Assembly: GCF_001553605.1 (NCBI RefSeq)
Contig: NZ_CP014229.1
Location: 2,570,501 to 2,634,500 of the forward strand
From: Desulfovibrio fairfieldensis
Lineage (GTDB): Bacteria > Desulfobacterota > Desulfovibrionia > Desulfovibrionales > Desulfovibrionaceae
Reading direction: 5' to 3'
DNA length: 64,000 nt
Of this stretch, positions 27,144 through 35,164 are shown one piece after another. How positions within the stretch are numbered: the first letter of the stretch is position 1; every line of letters begins with the position of its first letter. A program made the position numbers and the translations under genes. The notes below the pieces were generated by a model that was given only the letters and a program-made list of their open reading frames with translations, made no database searches and was not told the origin of the DNA.

Positions 27144-27623
27144 TTATAACTGCTTTCCAACGGCAATTGAATAAACCAAGACTAACAGCGCTATCATTGT
27201 AAATGCTGCTATTGACGTAAAAAATATGGCTGCCGGAATTTGCCACATTCCAGCCCTCTGCTTTTTCTTCCAAAAAACAAAAGGCACGCTGGCAGCGGCA
27301 CTGATAAGTCCCAACAACGCAGCTTGCAAAACTAAAGCCGACTCGATTGCCATATATCTAAAAAGAAAATCCATTTTCAAGTTGGTGACAGCAAGCACAA
27401 AGATAATGACTGAAAATGTAAAAAAGTATACTTTTGCTATATATGCACAAGACTTTCCATATAACAGCCATACACTGCCCAGTTGCGCCGCAAAAACGAA
27501 GGTTAAACCAAGTCCATGCCCACTCTCTATATTGAGAACACTTTGCACCAACACAAGTAAAGCAAGCAGCCAGTTTTGCCGCAACGCCGATCCGAGTTTG
27601 GCCAGGCCCATTGCTGATGACAT
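27144..27623 (-). CDS. Multi-spanning membrane protein 3, paralogue without adjacent effector gene
   Basis: The 159-residue protein aligns end to end with the one at 26491: NWLLALLV-QSVLNI, HGLGL, AAQLGS-WLLYGK, K-YFFTFSVI, KMDF, LLGLISAAAS-PFV, WKKKQRAGMWQIPAAIFF. It has four to five membrane segments and no signal peptide. AAGGAGG lies six bases before ATG 27623; the much longer open frame upstream overlaps trmFO and is not real. It follows trmFO on the same strand with 37 bases between and may be co-transcribed with it. No third effector-like gene is present, so it could be an orphan immunity gene. Confidence 0.7.
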   Translation of the reverse strand: MSSAMGLAKLGSALRQNWLLALLVLVQSVLNIESGHGLGLTFVFAAQLGSVWLLYGKSCAYIAKVYFFTFSVIIFVLAVTNLKMDFLFRYMAIESALVLQAALLGLISAAASVPFVFWKKKQRAGMWQIPAAIFFTSIAAFTMIALLVLVYSIAVGKQL

Positions 27624-27660
27624 TGTCGCCTCCTTTCCGGCGGCCAATCGGCCTCCTCCG

Positions 27661-29022
27661 CTACAGGGCTCCCGCTTCACCGATCCCGGCCAGCCAGGCC
27701 GCGAAGGCGGCCTGCGCGCGAGCCGCGTACAGGGCCTTGCGGTCCTTTTTACGCGCTTTTTCGCCCAGTTCCGGCATGAGGCCGAAGTGCGCGTTGGAGG
27801 GTTGAAAACGCTTGGACGGGGTTTGCAGATGGCGCAGCAGCGCGCCCAGGGCGCTCTCCGCCGGGGGGGTGGGCAACTCCGCGCCGCGCGCCCGGGCCGC
27901 CAGCACGAGCCCCAGCCAGAGCCCGCTGGCGGCGGACTCCACATAACCTTCCACGCCGGTGATCTGCCCGGCCAGAAAGACGTGGGGATACGTCTTGAGG
28001 GAAAGGTCCGCATTGAGGGCTTCCGGCGCGTTGACGTAGGTATTGCGGTGCATGCTGCCATAGCGGGCGAACTCCGCCCGTTCCAGGCCCGGCACCAGCC
28101 GGAACACTCTGGCTTGTTCGGGCTGGGTCAGTTTGGTCTGGCAGCCCACCAGATTACAGGTTTCGCTGTTGGCGTTTTCCGCGCGCAGTTGCAGCACGGC
28201 CCAGGGGCGGCGGCCCGTGCGCGGGTCCACAAAGCCCACGGGCTTGAGCGGCCCGAAGGTCAGGGTGCGCGGGCCGCGCTCGGCCAGGGCCTCCACCGGC
28301 ATGCAGCCCTCGAAATGCGTCTCGCGCTCAAAGGCGCGCGCCTCCACCTTGCGGGCTTCCAGCAGGGCCTGATAAAAAATTTCGTATTCCTCGCGGCTCA
28401 TGGGACAGTTGAGATAGTCCCCCTGCCCCGCCGGTTCGCCGTTCTCGCAGTCATAACGCGAGGCCCGGAAGACCACGTTCATGTCCAGGGAATGTGTCCA
28501 GACGATGGGCGCTATGGCGTCATAAAAATAGCAGTGTTCCGTCCCCAGGGTGCGGGCCAGGGAGGCGGAAAGCTCCTCCGAAGCCAGGGGCCCGGCGGCG
28601 ATGACCACCGTGCCCGCCCCGCTTTCGGCCAGGGCGGGATCGTCCGGGGAGTCGATGCGGCGCTCCACCAGCCGGATGCGGGGCTCGGCGGCCACGCGCG
28701 CGGTCATGGCCTGCGCGAAGGCTTCGCGGTCCACGGCCAGGGCCTTGCCCGCGGGCACCCGGCAGGCGTCGGCCACGGCCATGAAATCGCTGTCCAGGGC
28801 GCGCATTTCCGCCTTGAGCAGACCGACGCCCGATGTGGCCTCGTCCGAGCGCAGTGAATTGGAGCAGACCAGTTCGGCCAGGCAGTCGTTCACATGGGCC
28901 GGGGAACGGAAGCCGGGCTTCTGTTCAAAGAGGGTCACGTCCAGGCCCGCGCGGGCCAGGCGCAACGCGCATTCGCAACCCGCGAGGCCGCCGCCCACCA
29001 CGGCAATGGATGTCGGATTCAT
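27661..29022 (-). CDS. trmFO: Methylenetetrahydrofolate-tRNA-(uracil-5-)-methyltransferase TrmFO
   Basis: The 453-residue flavoprotein makes 5-methyluridine-54 in the tRNA T-loop using methylenetetrahydrofolate and reduced FAD. The N-terminal dinucleotide fold is clear (SIAVVGGGLAGCECALRLA). Family blocks include CLAELVCSNSLRSDE, YYD-like FYDAIAPIV, YLNCPMSREEYE, FEGCMPVEALAERG, TFGPLKPVGF and the late FAD segment VFLAGQITGVEGYVESAASG. ATG 29022 is preceded by AAAAGGAG; the upstream 32 codons of open frame are not conserved. It marks the downstream border of the accessory island. Confidence 0.96.
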   Translation of the reverse strand: MNPTSIAVVGGGLAGCECALRLARAGLDVTLFEQKPGFRSPAHVNDCLAELVCSNSLRSDEATSGVGLLKAEMRALDSDFMAVADACRVPAGKALAVDREAFAQAMTARVAAEPRIRLVERRIDSPDDPALAESGAGTVVIAAGPLASEELSASLARTLGTEHCYFYDAIAPIVWTHSLDMNVVFRASRYDCENGEPAGQGDYLNCPMSREEYEIFYQALLEARKVEARAFERETHFEGCMPVEALAERGPRTLTFGPLKPVGFVDPRTGRRPWAVLQLRAENANSETCNLVGCQTKLTQPEQARVFRLVPGLERAEFARYGSMHRNTYVNAPEALNADLSLKTYPHVFLAGQITGVEGYVESAASGLWLGLVLAARARGAELPTPPAESALGALLRHLQTPSKRFQPSNAHFGLMPELGEKARKKDRKALYAARAQAAFAAWLAGIGEAGAL

Positions 29023-29105
29023 TATGGCTCCTTTTCTGCCCGGCAGCTTGTAAGAAAACAGCGCCAAAAGCAAGGCGAGACGTCCGGTGTCTGATTTTTC
29101 AAATG

Positions 29106-29360
29106 AGAGCAATTTCACTTTGAAATTGCTCTAACGCCGCACACGGTGCGGCGTGCCGCGAAGACCGACCCGACGGGCGGCCCGTAGGACCGTGCCTGTA
29201 GCCCAAAGGGCGTACAGGCATCGAGAGCAACGCGGCGTGGATTCTAAGGCTGTCCCCGTTGGCGACAACGGAACCATACGGGGATCGACAGCAGCGATAA
29301 CCACGTTTTTCGCCTGAATGTCAACTTTGAAATTTTACAAATTTCAAAGTTGATCTACTT
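29106..29360 (+). repeat. AGAGC palindrome plus repeat family B, copy 1
   Basis: A 27-base near-perfect palindrome (29106-29132, arms AGAGCAATTTCA and its complement) is followed by family B from 29154. Its sequence CCGCGAAGACCGACCCGACG, CCGTGCCTGTAGCCC and GGCATCGAGAGCAACGCGG recurs at 53781. A TTTGAAATTTTACAAATTTCAAA palindrome closes it near 29325-29350. It fills the gap between trmFO and the next plus-strand operon. I see no gene in 29023-29466. Confidence 0.7.
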
Positions 29361-29466
29361 TAGACACTAGCCCCGTGCGGGATGTCGGCGTATGTTGGGC
29401 ATACGCCCGCGCGGGCCGTTCCTGCCCGGCAGCGGCCGTCATTCTCAATCTTCCCGGAGGTGCGGC

Positions 29467-29928
29467 ATGGGAACCGCTCTGATGCTTTTCGGCGGCCTGC
29501 TGCTGGCTCTCGCCGGCATGCTTTGGCTGGCGAAACTGGTTCTGGAGCCGGAGGAATTCCGCCTGTTCCTCGGTCTGTTCGCGCCCGGCGTGCTGCTTGC
29601 CTGCCTGCTGTTCTGGGGCGCGGGCGCGCTGGACCCGTCCGTTTCGGCCGTCAACAAATTTTTTGCCACCCTGGTAACCACGGCGGTTCTGCTGTACGCC
29701 GCGCGTCCGCTCCTGCGCCGGGCAGTGCGCGGCACTGTGCTCCTGCTGCTCTCCCTGGCCTCGGCGACGGTCGCCGTGCCCCTTATGCTGCTGGCGGTCT
29801 ATCTCTATGCCGCCTGGTTCCCCTCCTCCTTTGACTTCACCCCGCCGCCCGCGGACGACAAATATGACGCCTGCGCGCCCCCGCGCACTTGCCCCCGCAG
29901 CCTTCCTGCGCTACATGACTGGGCGTGA
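29467..29928 (+). CDS. Membrane protein of unknown function, coupled to dut
   Basis: The 153-residue protein has four hydrophobic helices: LMLFGGLLLALAGMLWLA, LFLGLFAPGVLLACLLFWG, KFFATLVTTAVLLYAA and VLLLLSLASATVAVPLMLLA. A short polar tail follows. CCGGAGG precedes ATG 29467. Its stop overlaps the GTG start of dut in GTGA, so the two are translationally coupled. No family is recognised and nothing in the residues suggests transport or enzymatic activity. Confidence 0.7.
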   Translation: MGTALMLFGGLLLALAGMLWLAKLVLEPEEFRLFLGLFAPGVLLACLLFWGAGALDPSVSAVNKFFATLVTTAVLLYAARPLLRRAVRGTVLLLLSLASATVAVPLMLLAVYLYAAWFPSSFDFTPPPADDKYDACAPPRTCPRSLPALHDWA

Positions 29929-30452
29929 AGACCACAACTACTCCTCTCATTTCCGGCCAGACTCCGGCCCCGGTTTCAGCCGAAGCCCCGGTGCATGTCG
30001 CCTTTGTCCGCTCCGGCGCGCGCGAGCTTTACGCCCAGGAACGGGAAGACTTTCTGGCCCCGGCCACGGCCCTTTCCGCCGGTTTCGACCTGCGGGCCTG
30101 CCTGGACACGCCCGAAGCGCATATCGCGCCGGGCGCACGGCTGTGCGTGCCCACAGGGCTCAGCGTGCAGCCGCAACAGCCGGGTCTGGCGGGCTTTGTC
30201 TACTCCCGCAGCGGCCTGGGCGCGCGCGACGGGCTCACCGTGGCCCAGGGCGTGGGCGTCATCGACCCGGACTATACCGGGGAAATCCTGGTCATGCTTC
30301 TGAACACCTCCGGGGAAGAGCGACGACTCAAGCGCGGCGAGCGCATGGCCCAACTGATCTTTCAGCCCTATGTCCGCCCTGTCTGGCAGGAAGTGCCGGA
30401 ACTGGCCGCCACCCGGCGCGGCGCGGGCGGTTTCGGGCACACGGGCCGTTGA
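29925..30452 (+). CDS. dut: Deoxyuridine 5'-triphosphate nucleotidohydrolase (dUTPase)
   Basis: The 175-residue enzyme hydrolyses dUTP to dUMP, keeping uracil out of DNA. The trimeric dUTPase motifs are present in order: AGFDLRA (motif 1), VYSRSGLGARDGL (motif 2), GVGVIDPDYTGEI (motif 3, uracil-binding hairpin), RGERMAQLIF (motif 4) and RRGAGGFGHTG at the C-terminus (motif 5). The family usually starts near VHVAFVR, so about 20 N-terminal residues are extra. GTG 29925 is used because it overlaps the preceding stop; a later start is possible. Confidence 0.95.
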   Translation: MKTTTTPLISGQTPAPVSAEAPVHVAFVRSGARELYAQEREDFLAPATALSAGFDLRACLDTPEAHIAPGARLCVPTGLSVQPQQPGLAGFVYSRSGLGARDGLTVAQGVGVIDPDYTGEILVMLLNTSGEERRLKRGERMAQLIFQPYVRPVWQEVPELAATRRGAGGFGHTGR

Positions 30453-30598
30453 AGCGGGCCGCAGCCTCGCCGCGCATGATTTTCGTATCCTGCCGCCGCC
30501 AACGGCGACGACACCGGTAAAACGGGACATGCCGTCAGCCGGGCCGCCCGCTGGAGGTGAACCCTTTTCAGACGCAATCCCATAAGGAGTCCAATTCC

Positions 30599-31798
30599 AT
30601 GTCGCAAGCCTTCAACGCCGTCAAAGCCGAGGAAGAACACCTGCTCTGCCGCTCATACAGCCGCTACCCGCTGGCTATCGCGCGCGGCAAGGGCGCGCGC
30701 CTCTGGGACGTGGACGGCAAGGAATATGTGGACCTGCTGGCGGGCATCGCCGTGGCGGGCCTGGGACATTGCAACGACGAAGTCTGTGAGGCTCTGGAAC
30801 GCCAGTCCCGCAAACTCTGGCACGTAAGCAATCTCTTTTACCAGCAGGAACAACTGGATCTCGCCAAGCTGCTGCTTTCCACCAGCCACCACGGCAAGGC
30901 CTTTTTCTGCAATTCCGGGGCCGAGGCCAACGAGGCCTGCATCAAGCTGGCCCGGCGCTATATGCGCACGGTCAAGCAGCGCGACGCCTATGAAATCATT
31001 ACCCTGGGCGGCTGCTTCCACGGCCGCACCCTGGGGGCCCTGGCCGCCACGGGCCGCGAAAGCCTGAGCAAGGGCTTCACGCCCCTGCCCGAGGGCTTCA
31101 AGCAGGTGCCCGCCGGTGATCTGGAAGCTCTCAGGGCCGCGATCACGCCCGCCACGGCCGCCGTGCTGGTGGAAGTGGTGCAGGGCGAGGGCGGCGTGGT
31201 GCCCCTGCCCGCGGACTATCTGCACGGAGTGCAGGCCCTCTGCCGGGAAAAGAACGTCCTCTTCCTCTGCGACGAAGTCCAGGCCGGGCTCTGCCGTACC
31301 GGCAAATTCTGGGCCTTCCAGAACTACAATCTTCAGCCCGATGCCATCAGTATGGCAAAATCCCTGGCCAACGGCCTGCCCATGGGCGCCATGCTGGCCA
31401 CGGACGAAATGGCCCGGGGCTTTGAGGCGGGCAGCCATGCCACCACCTTCGGCGGCGGCGCGCTGACCTCGGCGGTGGCCGCCAAAACCGTGGAAATCAT
31501 GCTGCGCGACCATCTGGCAGAACGCGCGGCCGCTCTGGGCGCGCACGTCAAGGAAGAACTGGCGGCCCTGCAACAGCGCCTACCCGAGAAAATCCGTGAA
31601 TTGCGCGGCGTGGGCCTGATGCTGGGCATCGAACTGACCGGCGACGGCCAACCGGTCTGGGAAGAACTGCTGCGCCGGGGCTACATCTGCAACCTGAGCC
31701 ACGGCGTCACCCTGCGCCTGCTGCCGCCCCTGACCATTGACCAGGCGGATCTGGACGGCTTTGTACGCGTGCTGGAAGATGTGCTCCGGGCGAATTGA
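30599..31798 (+). CDS. argD: Acetylornithine aminotransferase (class III PLP aminotransferase)
   Basis: The 399-residue PLP enzyme converts N-acetylglutamate semialdehyde to N-acetylornithine in arginine synthesis, and often also serves lysine synthesis. Visible are GKEYVDLLAGIAVAGLGH, the NSGAEANEACIKLAR phosphate-binding region, GCFHGRTLGALAATG, LCDEVQAGLCRTG with the PLP-binding Asp, and SMAKSLANGLPMGA with the Schiff-base Lys. ATG 30599 follows AAGGAG; an upstream GTG in frame lacks conservation. A good intrinsic hairpin follows the stop codon. Confidence 0.93.
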   Translation: MSQAFNAVKAEEEHLLCRSYSRYPLAIARGKGARLWDVDGKEYVDLLAGIAVAGLGHCNDEVCEALERQSRKLWHVSNLFYQQEQLDLAKLLLSTSHHGKAFFCNSGAEANEACIKLARRYMRTVKQRDAYEIITLGGCFHGRTLGALAATGRESLSKGFTPLPEGFKQVPAGDLEALRAAITPATAAVLVEVVQGEGGVVPLPADYLHGVQALCREKNVLFLCDEVQAGLCRTGKFWAFQNYNLQPDAISMAKSLANGLPMGAMLATDEMARGFEAGSHATTFGGGALTSAVAAKTVEIMLRDHLAERAAALGAHVKEELAALQQRLPEKIRELRGVGLMLGIELTGDGQPVWEELLRRGYICNLSHGVTLRLLPPLTIDQADLDGFVRVLEDVLRAN

Positions 31799-31875
31799 CG
31801 GGCAATCAATGATTTACAGCATCGCCCCCTTATGCTAAGAGCATGGGTCTTTGGAAAAATAGAGCGAAAAACTTA

Positions 31876-31903
31876 CGGCAACCCCGCCCCGGCGGGGTTG
31901 CCG
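31876..31903 (+). terminator. Intrinsic terminator after argD
   Basis: CGGCAACCCCGC pairs perfectly with GCGGGGTTGCCG across a four-base loop, followed by CTTACTTT. A second inverted repeat (TAGGCTCAGCC, 31915-31925 with 31943-31953) lies directly downstream, before the DksA-like gene. Confidence 0.65.
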
Positions 31904-31999
31904 CTTACTTTGCCTAGGCTCAGCCTTCATTAAAACAAGGATGGCTGAGCCTAAACCAGCAAGACGAACAGCCTTATCGCAAGAAGCAAGGAGACAGTG

Positions 32000-32221
32000 A
32001 TGGACGTGTTTGATCAGGCCACCGAACTGGAACGCTTGGACAGGGAGTCCGCCTTGGTGCGGGCCCGCGCTTCCATGGATCGCGGCGGACCGGAATGGAT
32101 CGACGGCGTGGCCTGTTGCCGTGAATGCGGCGATCCCATCCCCCAGAAACGTCTGGATGCGCTGCCCGGCGTGGGCCTTTGCCGCGCCTGCCAGGAAGAA
32201 CGCGAAAACAGCAATCGCTGA
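32000..32221 (+). CDS. TraR/DksA-type C4 zinc finger protein
   Basis: The 73-residue protein is a compact member of the DksA/TraR group. An N-terminal helix (MDVFDQATELERLDRESALV) leads to the zinc finger CRECGDPIPQKRLDALPGVGLCRAC, with two CxxC pairs. Phage and plasmid TraR proteins of this size bind the RNA polymerase secondary channel and mimic DksA plus ppGpp. GGAG precedes ATG 32000. It stands alone between two terminator-like structures; no other phage gene is nearby, so it may be a relic of a mobile element or a resident regulator. Confidence 0.85.
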   Translation: MDVFDQATELERLDRESALVRARASMDRGGPEWIDGVACCRECGDPIPQKRLDALPGVGLCRACQEERENSNR

Positions 32222-32345
32222 ATCATCCCCCCACATCCGCACCGCCGGGCGCGAGCCCGGATGGCCCCTGGAGCAGATTAGCCCTGAGAATTGACATTCT
32301 CGGGTTGGGCTGCCCTCAGTTTATCGTCAGGGTGAGACGTCACGT

Positions 32346-32391
32346 CGCACAAAAGCCGTTCAGCTTGCAAAAGCAGAACGGCTTTTGTGCG
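32346..32391. terminator. Perfect hairpin between convergent zinc finger and phosphate transporter genes
   Basis: CGCACAAAAGCCGTTC pairs perfectly with 32376-32391 across a 14-base loop; the plus-strand side contains CTTTTGTGCGTTT. It can serve as terminator for both converging genes. Confidence 0.65.
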
Positions 32392-32425
32392 TTTGGACAC
32401 GGCCGTATCGCCCCGAATCAGCCCG

Positions 32426-33430
32426 TCAATTCCAGATGAAATGCAGCAACTTGTAGGAAATGAAACCGACTATCCCGGCGGCGGGCAGGGTCAGGGTCCA
32501 GGCAACGAGCAGACTGCCCGCTACGTTCCAGCGCACGGCCGAGAGCCGTTTGGTGGACCCCACGCCGAAGATGCAGGCCGAAATGGTATGCGTGGTGCTT
32601 ACCGGCGCGCCCAGCAACGAAGCCCCGGTAATCACCAGAGCCGCCGAGCTTTCGGCGGCAAAGCCGTGCACCGGCTCCAGCTTGAAGATACGGTGGCCCA
32701 TGGTCTTGACGATCTTCCAGCCGCCCACGGCCGTGCCCAGGGCCATGGCCCCGGCGCAGGCCAGTTTGACCCAGAGGGGCACTTCCACGCTGTCGATCTC
32801 GCCGAAGATCACCAGAGCCAGGGTGACGATGCCCATGGTTTTCTGGGCGTCGTTGAGGCCGTGGCTGGTAGCCATGAACCCGGCGGACACCAGTTGCAGA
32901 TGCCGGAAGGTCCAGTTGACCTTGCTGCGGTGGACGTGTCCGAAAATCCAGTAAATCAGCCACATAATCAGAAAACCGGCGATGTAGCCGGCCAGAGGCG
33001 ATCCCACCAGGGGGATCAGTACCTTGTCCACAATGCCGCTGACATTGAGCGCGCCGAAGCCCTCGTCGGCCACGGCCGCGCCGATGAGCCCGCCGATCAG
33101 GGCATGGGAGGACGAGGACGGAATGCCGTAATACCATGTGATGCAGTTCCAGGCGATGGCCCCCACCAGGGCGGCCAGTACCAGCACGTGGCTGCCTTCC
33201 ACCACATGCGGCAGCACAATGCCGCTGCCCAGGGTCTTGGCGACTTCCGTGCCCAGCAGGGCTCCGCCCAGATTGAGCAGGGCCGCCGCGCCCACGGCGA
33301 AACGCGGCGTGACCACCTTGGTGGACACTACGGTGGCGATGGCGTTGGCGCAGTCATGCGCGCCGTTGGTGAAGTCGAAAACCAGGGCCACCAACACGAT
33401 GACGGCCAGAAGGAGGGGCACCTCAAACAT
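32426..33430 (-). CDS. Inorganic phosphate transporter, PiT family
   Basis: The 334-residue inner-membrane protein has about ten hydrophobic segments and the two PiT signature repeats: FDFTNGAHDCANAIATVVST near residue 19 and HGLNDAQKTMGIV in the second half. GIPSSSSHALIGG and GAPVSTTHTISACIFG are the matching P-loop-like repeats. It imports phosphate with cations. Its start overlaps the end of the DUF47 gene by eight bases, so the pair is co-translated. PiT plus DUF47 is a common arrangement. Confidence 0.95.
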   Translation of the reverse strand: MFEVPLLLAVIVLVALVFDFTNGAHDCANAIATVVSTKVVTPRFAVGAAALLNLGGALLGTEVAKTLGSGIVLPHVVEGSHVLVLAALVGAIAWNCITWYYGIPSSSSHALIGGLIGAAVADEGFGALNVSGIVDKVLIPLVGSPLAGYIAGFLIMWLIYWIFGHVHRSKVNWTFRHLQLVSAGFMATSHGLNDAQKTMGIVTLALVIFGEIDSVEVPLWVKLACAGAMALGTAVGGWKIVKTMGHRIFKLEPVHGFAAESSAALVITGASLLGAPVSTTHTISACIFGVGSTKRLSAVRWNVAGSLLVAWTLTLPAAGIVGFISYKLLHFIWN

Positions 33431-34052
33431 TTTTCAGCACCGCTTCCTCAATGGTTTCCGCCAGGGTGTTGACCTGTTCCAGCAGCATGCTCATGCGCTC
33501 GTAGGCCTGGCTCCATTTCAGAATCTGCATGATCAGGGCGGGCGTGACCTCCTGCTGCTCGTCCATCAGTTCGGCCAGGCCCACGGCCAGAAGCATGTCG
33601 CATTCGCCGCGCAGCGTGCGGAAGGCGCGGGTTTTGTGGCAGTCGCGCCGATGGGCCAGACCTTCCAGCATCAGCCGGGTGAGGTCGAGCATGGCGCTGA
33701 TGGTCCGGGCCATTTGCAGGGCCGGAAAGCGCACCCGAGTGAATTCAAAAATATGCAGGCGGGTGCTCAGACTCTGCAAGCAGTCCATGGCTTCTTCCTG
33801 CTCCTGATTGATGCGCAGGATGTCTTCGCGGTCGATGGGCGTGATGAAGGTTTGGGAAAGGGCCCGGATGATCCGGGTGTGCAGCAGATCGGCTTCTTCT
33901 TCCAGAAAGGCGATTTCTTTATGGACGTCGTCCATTTTGGAGGGATCTTCGAGCATCTCGACCAGCAACCCGGCCATGCGGCGCAACAAGCCGTTCTGCT
34001 CCTGCAACATGGCGAAAAAAGGCGCGGACTTGGGTAGCAAGGCGGCAAACAT
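33423..34052 (-). CDS. DUF47 (PhoU-like) phosphate transport accessory protein
   Basis: The 209-residue, largely helical protein begins MFAALLPKSAPFFAMLQEQN and carries IAFLEEEADLLHTRIIRAL and PIDREDILRINQEQEEAMD, typical of the DUF47/YkaA family. These cytoplasmic proteins are thought to regulate partner PiT transporters. The acidic, PhoU-like metal-binding type motifs (EEEAD, DREDI) are visible. ATG 34052 follows CAGGAG; an upstream open frame overlapping the pseudouridine synthase gene is not used. Confidence 0.93.
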   Translation of the reverse strand: MFAALLPKSAPFFAMLQEQNGLLRRMAGLLVEMLEDPSKMDDVHKEIAFLEEEADLLHTRIIRALSQTFITPIDREDILRINQEQEEAMDCLQSLSTRLHIFEFTRVRFPALQMARTISAMLDLTRLMLEGLAHRRDCHKTRAFRTLRGECDMLLAVGLAELMDEQQEVTPALIMQILKWSQAYERMSMLLEQVNTLAETIEEAVLKNV

Positions 34053-34105
34053 GCGCTCTCCTGGTAAAAGAGTCACCGGCAAGGCCGGACGAGGTGTGTG
34101 TCCTG

Positions 34106-35164
34106 TTACGGCTGATGCGGGTCCGGGCTGTTGCGATGCCCACGCCTCAGTATACCGCATTGAGCCGGGCTTTCAAGCCATTTCCTGACCGCCCCGGCCT
34201 GGGCTTCGGGCAGCGGCCAGGGCGGCGATTGCACGCAGGCCGCGCCGGGCAGCAGCAGGGCCCCGTGGTGCAGAAAAAATCCCGTTCCGGCCGGGCCGTG
34301 TTGATTCGACCGGCCATACAGGCCGTCCCCCCAGAGGGGATGGCCCAGGGCCGCCGCGTGTGCCCGGATCTGATGCCGCGCGCCGCAACGGATGCGGCAG
34401 GCGGCCAGGGTCAGGCCGCCGGGATCTTCCCCTTCGCCCGCGCCGGACGCGGAAGAAGTACTTTCGCCGTGCGCCGTATCCCGGACCAGGCCCGCAAGCG
34501 GACCTGTTGCCGCCGCGCCGCCCCAAACGTGCAGGGGCAGAAATTCCGTCCAGCGGAGCGTGTCGTCCGTGTCCGCCAGCACACGGCTTTGGCGGCGATC
34601 CGCCGTATCCAGGGCCAGCCGGACTGTGGACGGCCCGGCCAGTGTCCCTCTGAGCAGGGCCAGATAACGCTTTTCGCACCGGCCCGTCCGCTCCGCGACA
34701 CGGAAGGCCTGAGCCGCCTTTGCCCCCAGGGCCGCGCAGACAATGCCCGAAGTTCCATAATCCAGGCGCTGCATGAGCCGCGGCGCACGCCCTCCGCTCT
34801 CTTCCGACAGCAAGACGGGCAACAGAGCCTCCAGGCTGGGGCCGTTGTCCCCGGCCAGGGCCGCGCTGTGCAGCCCGGCAGGCTTGTACAGAAAACAATA
34901 GTCTCCCTGGCGGGAGAGCAGGCGCGGCATGTCCGCGGAACACGGCGTCGCACCTGTTCCGTCCTCCGTGCCGCGCAGGGCAAGGACGTCGCCCGGCCGC
35001 AAACGGCACCCCGCATCTCCCACCCTGCCGTTGACCAGCACCGCGCCGCGCGCGATCAACCGGCGGCGGCCGCGCAGCCCCAGTTCGGGCGTCAGCGCGG
35101 CCAGGGCCTGGTCCAGTCGCTGTCCGGCCAGTGCAGCATCAACGCGGAGTTCGCACGCGTTCAT
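34106..35164 (-). CDS. RluA-family pseudouridine synthase
   Basis: The 352-residue enzyme converts uridine to pseudouridine in RNA. An N-terminal S4-like domain (residues 1-75: RLDQALAALTPELGLRGRRRLI) precedes the catalytic domain. RLDYGTSG holds the catalytic Asp, and FLYKPAGLHS and HQIRAHAAALGHPLWGDGLYG are the other family motifs. There are Gly/Ser-rich insertions around residues 215-245. The target position (rRNA or tRNA) is not evident. Its ATG overlaps the stop of the CofD-like gene in ATGA, making it the last gene of the mnmE operon. Confidence 0.92.
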   Translation of the reverse strand: MNACELRVDAALAGQRLDQALAALTPELGLRGRRRLIARGAVLVNGRVGDAGCRLRPGDVLALRGTEDGTGATPCSADMPRLLSRQGDYCFLYKPAGLHSAALAGDNGPSLEALLPVLLSEESGGRAPRLMQRLDYGTSGIVCAALGAKAAQAFRVAERTGRCEKRYLALLRGTLAGPSTVRLALDTADRRQSRVLADTDDTLRWTEFLPLHVWGGAAATGPLAGLVRDTAHGESTSSASGAGEGEDPGGLTLAACRIRCGARHQIRAHAAALGHPLWGDGLYGRSNQHGPAGTGFFLHHGALLLPGAACVQSPPWPLPEAQAGAVRKWLESPAQCGILRRGHRNSPDPHQP

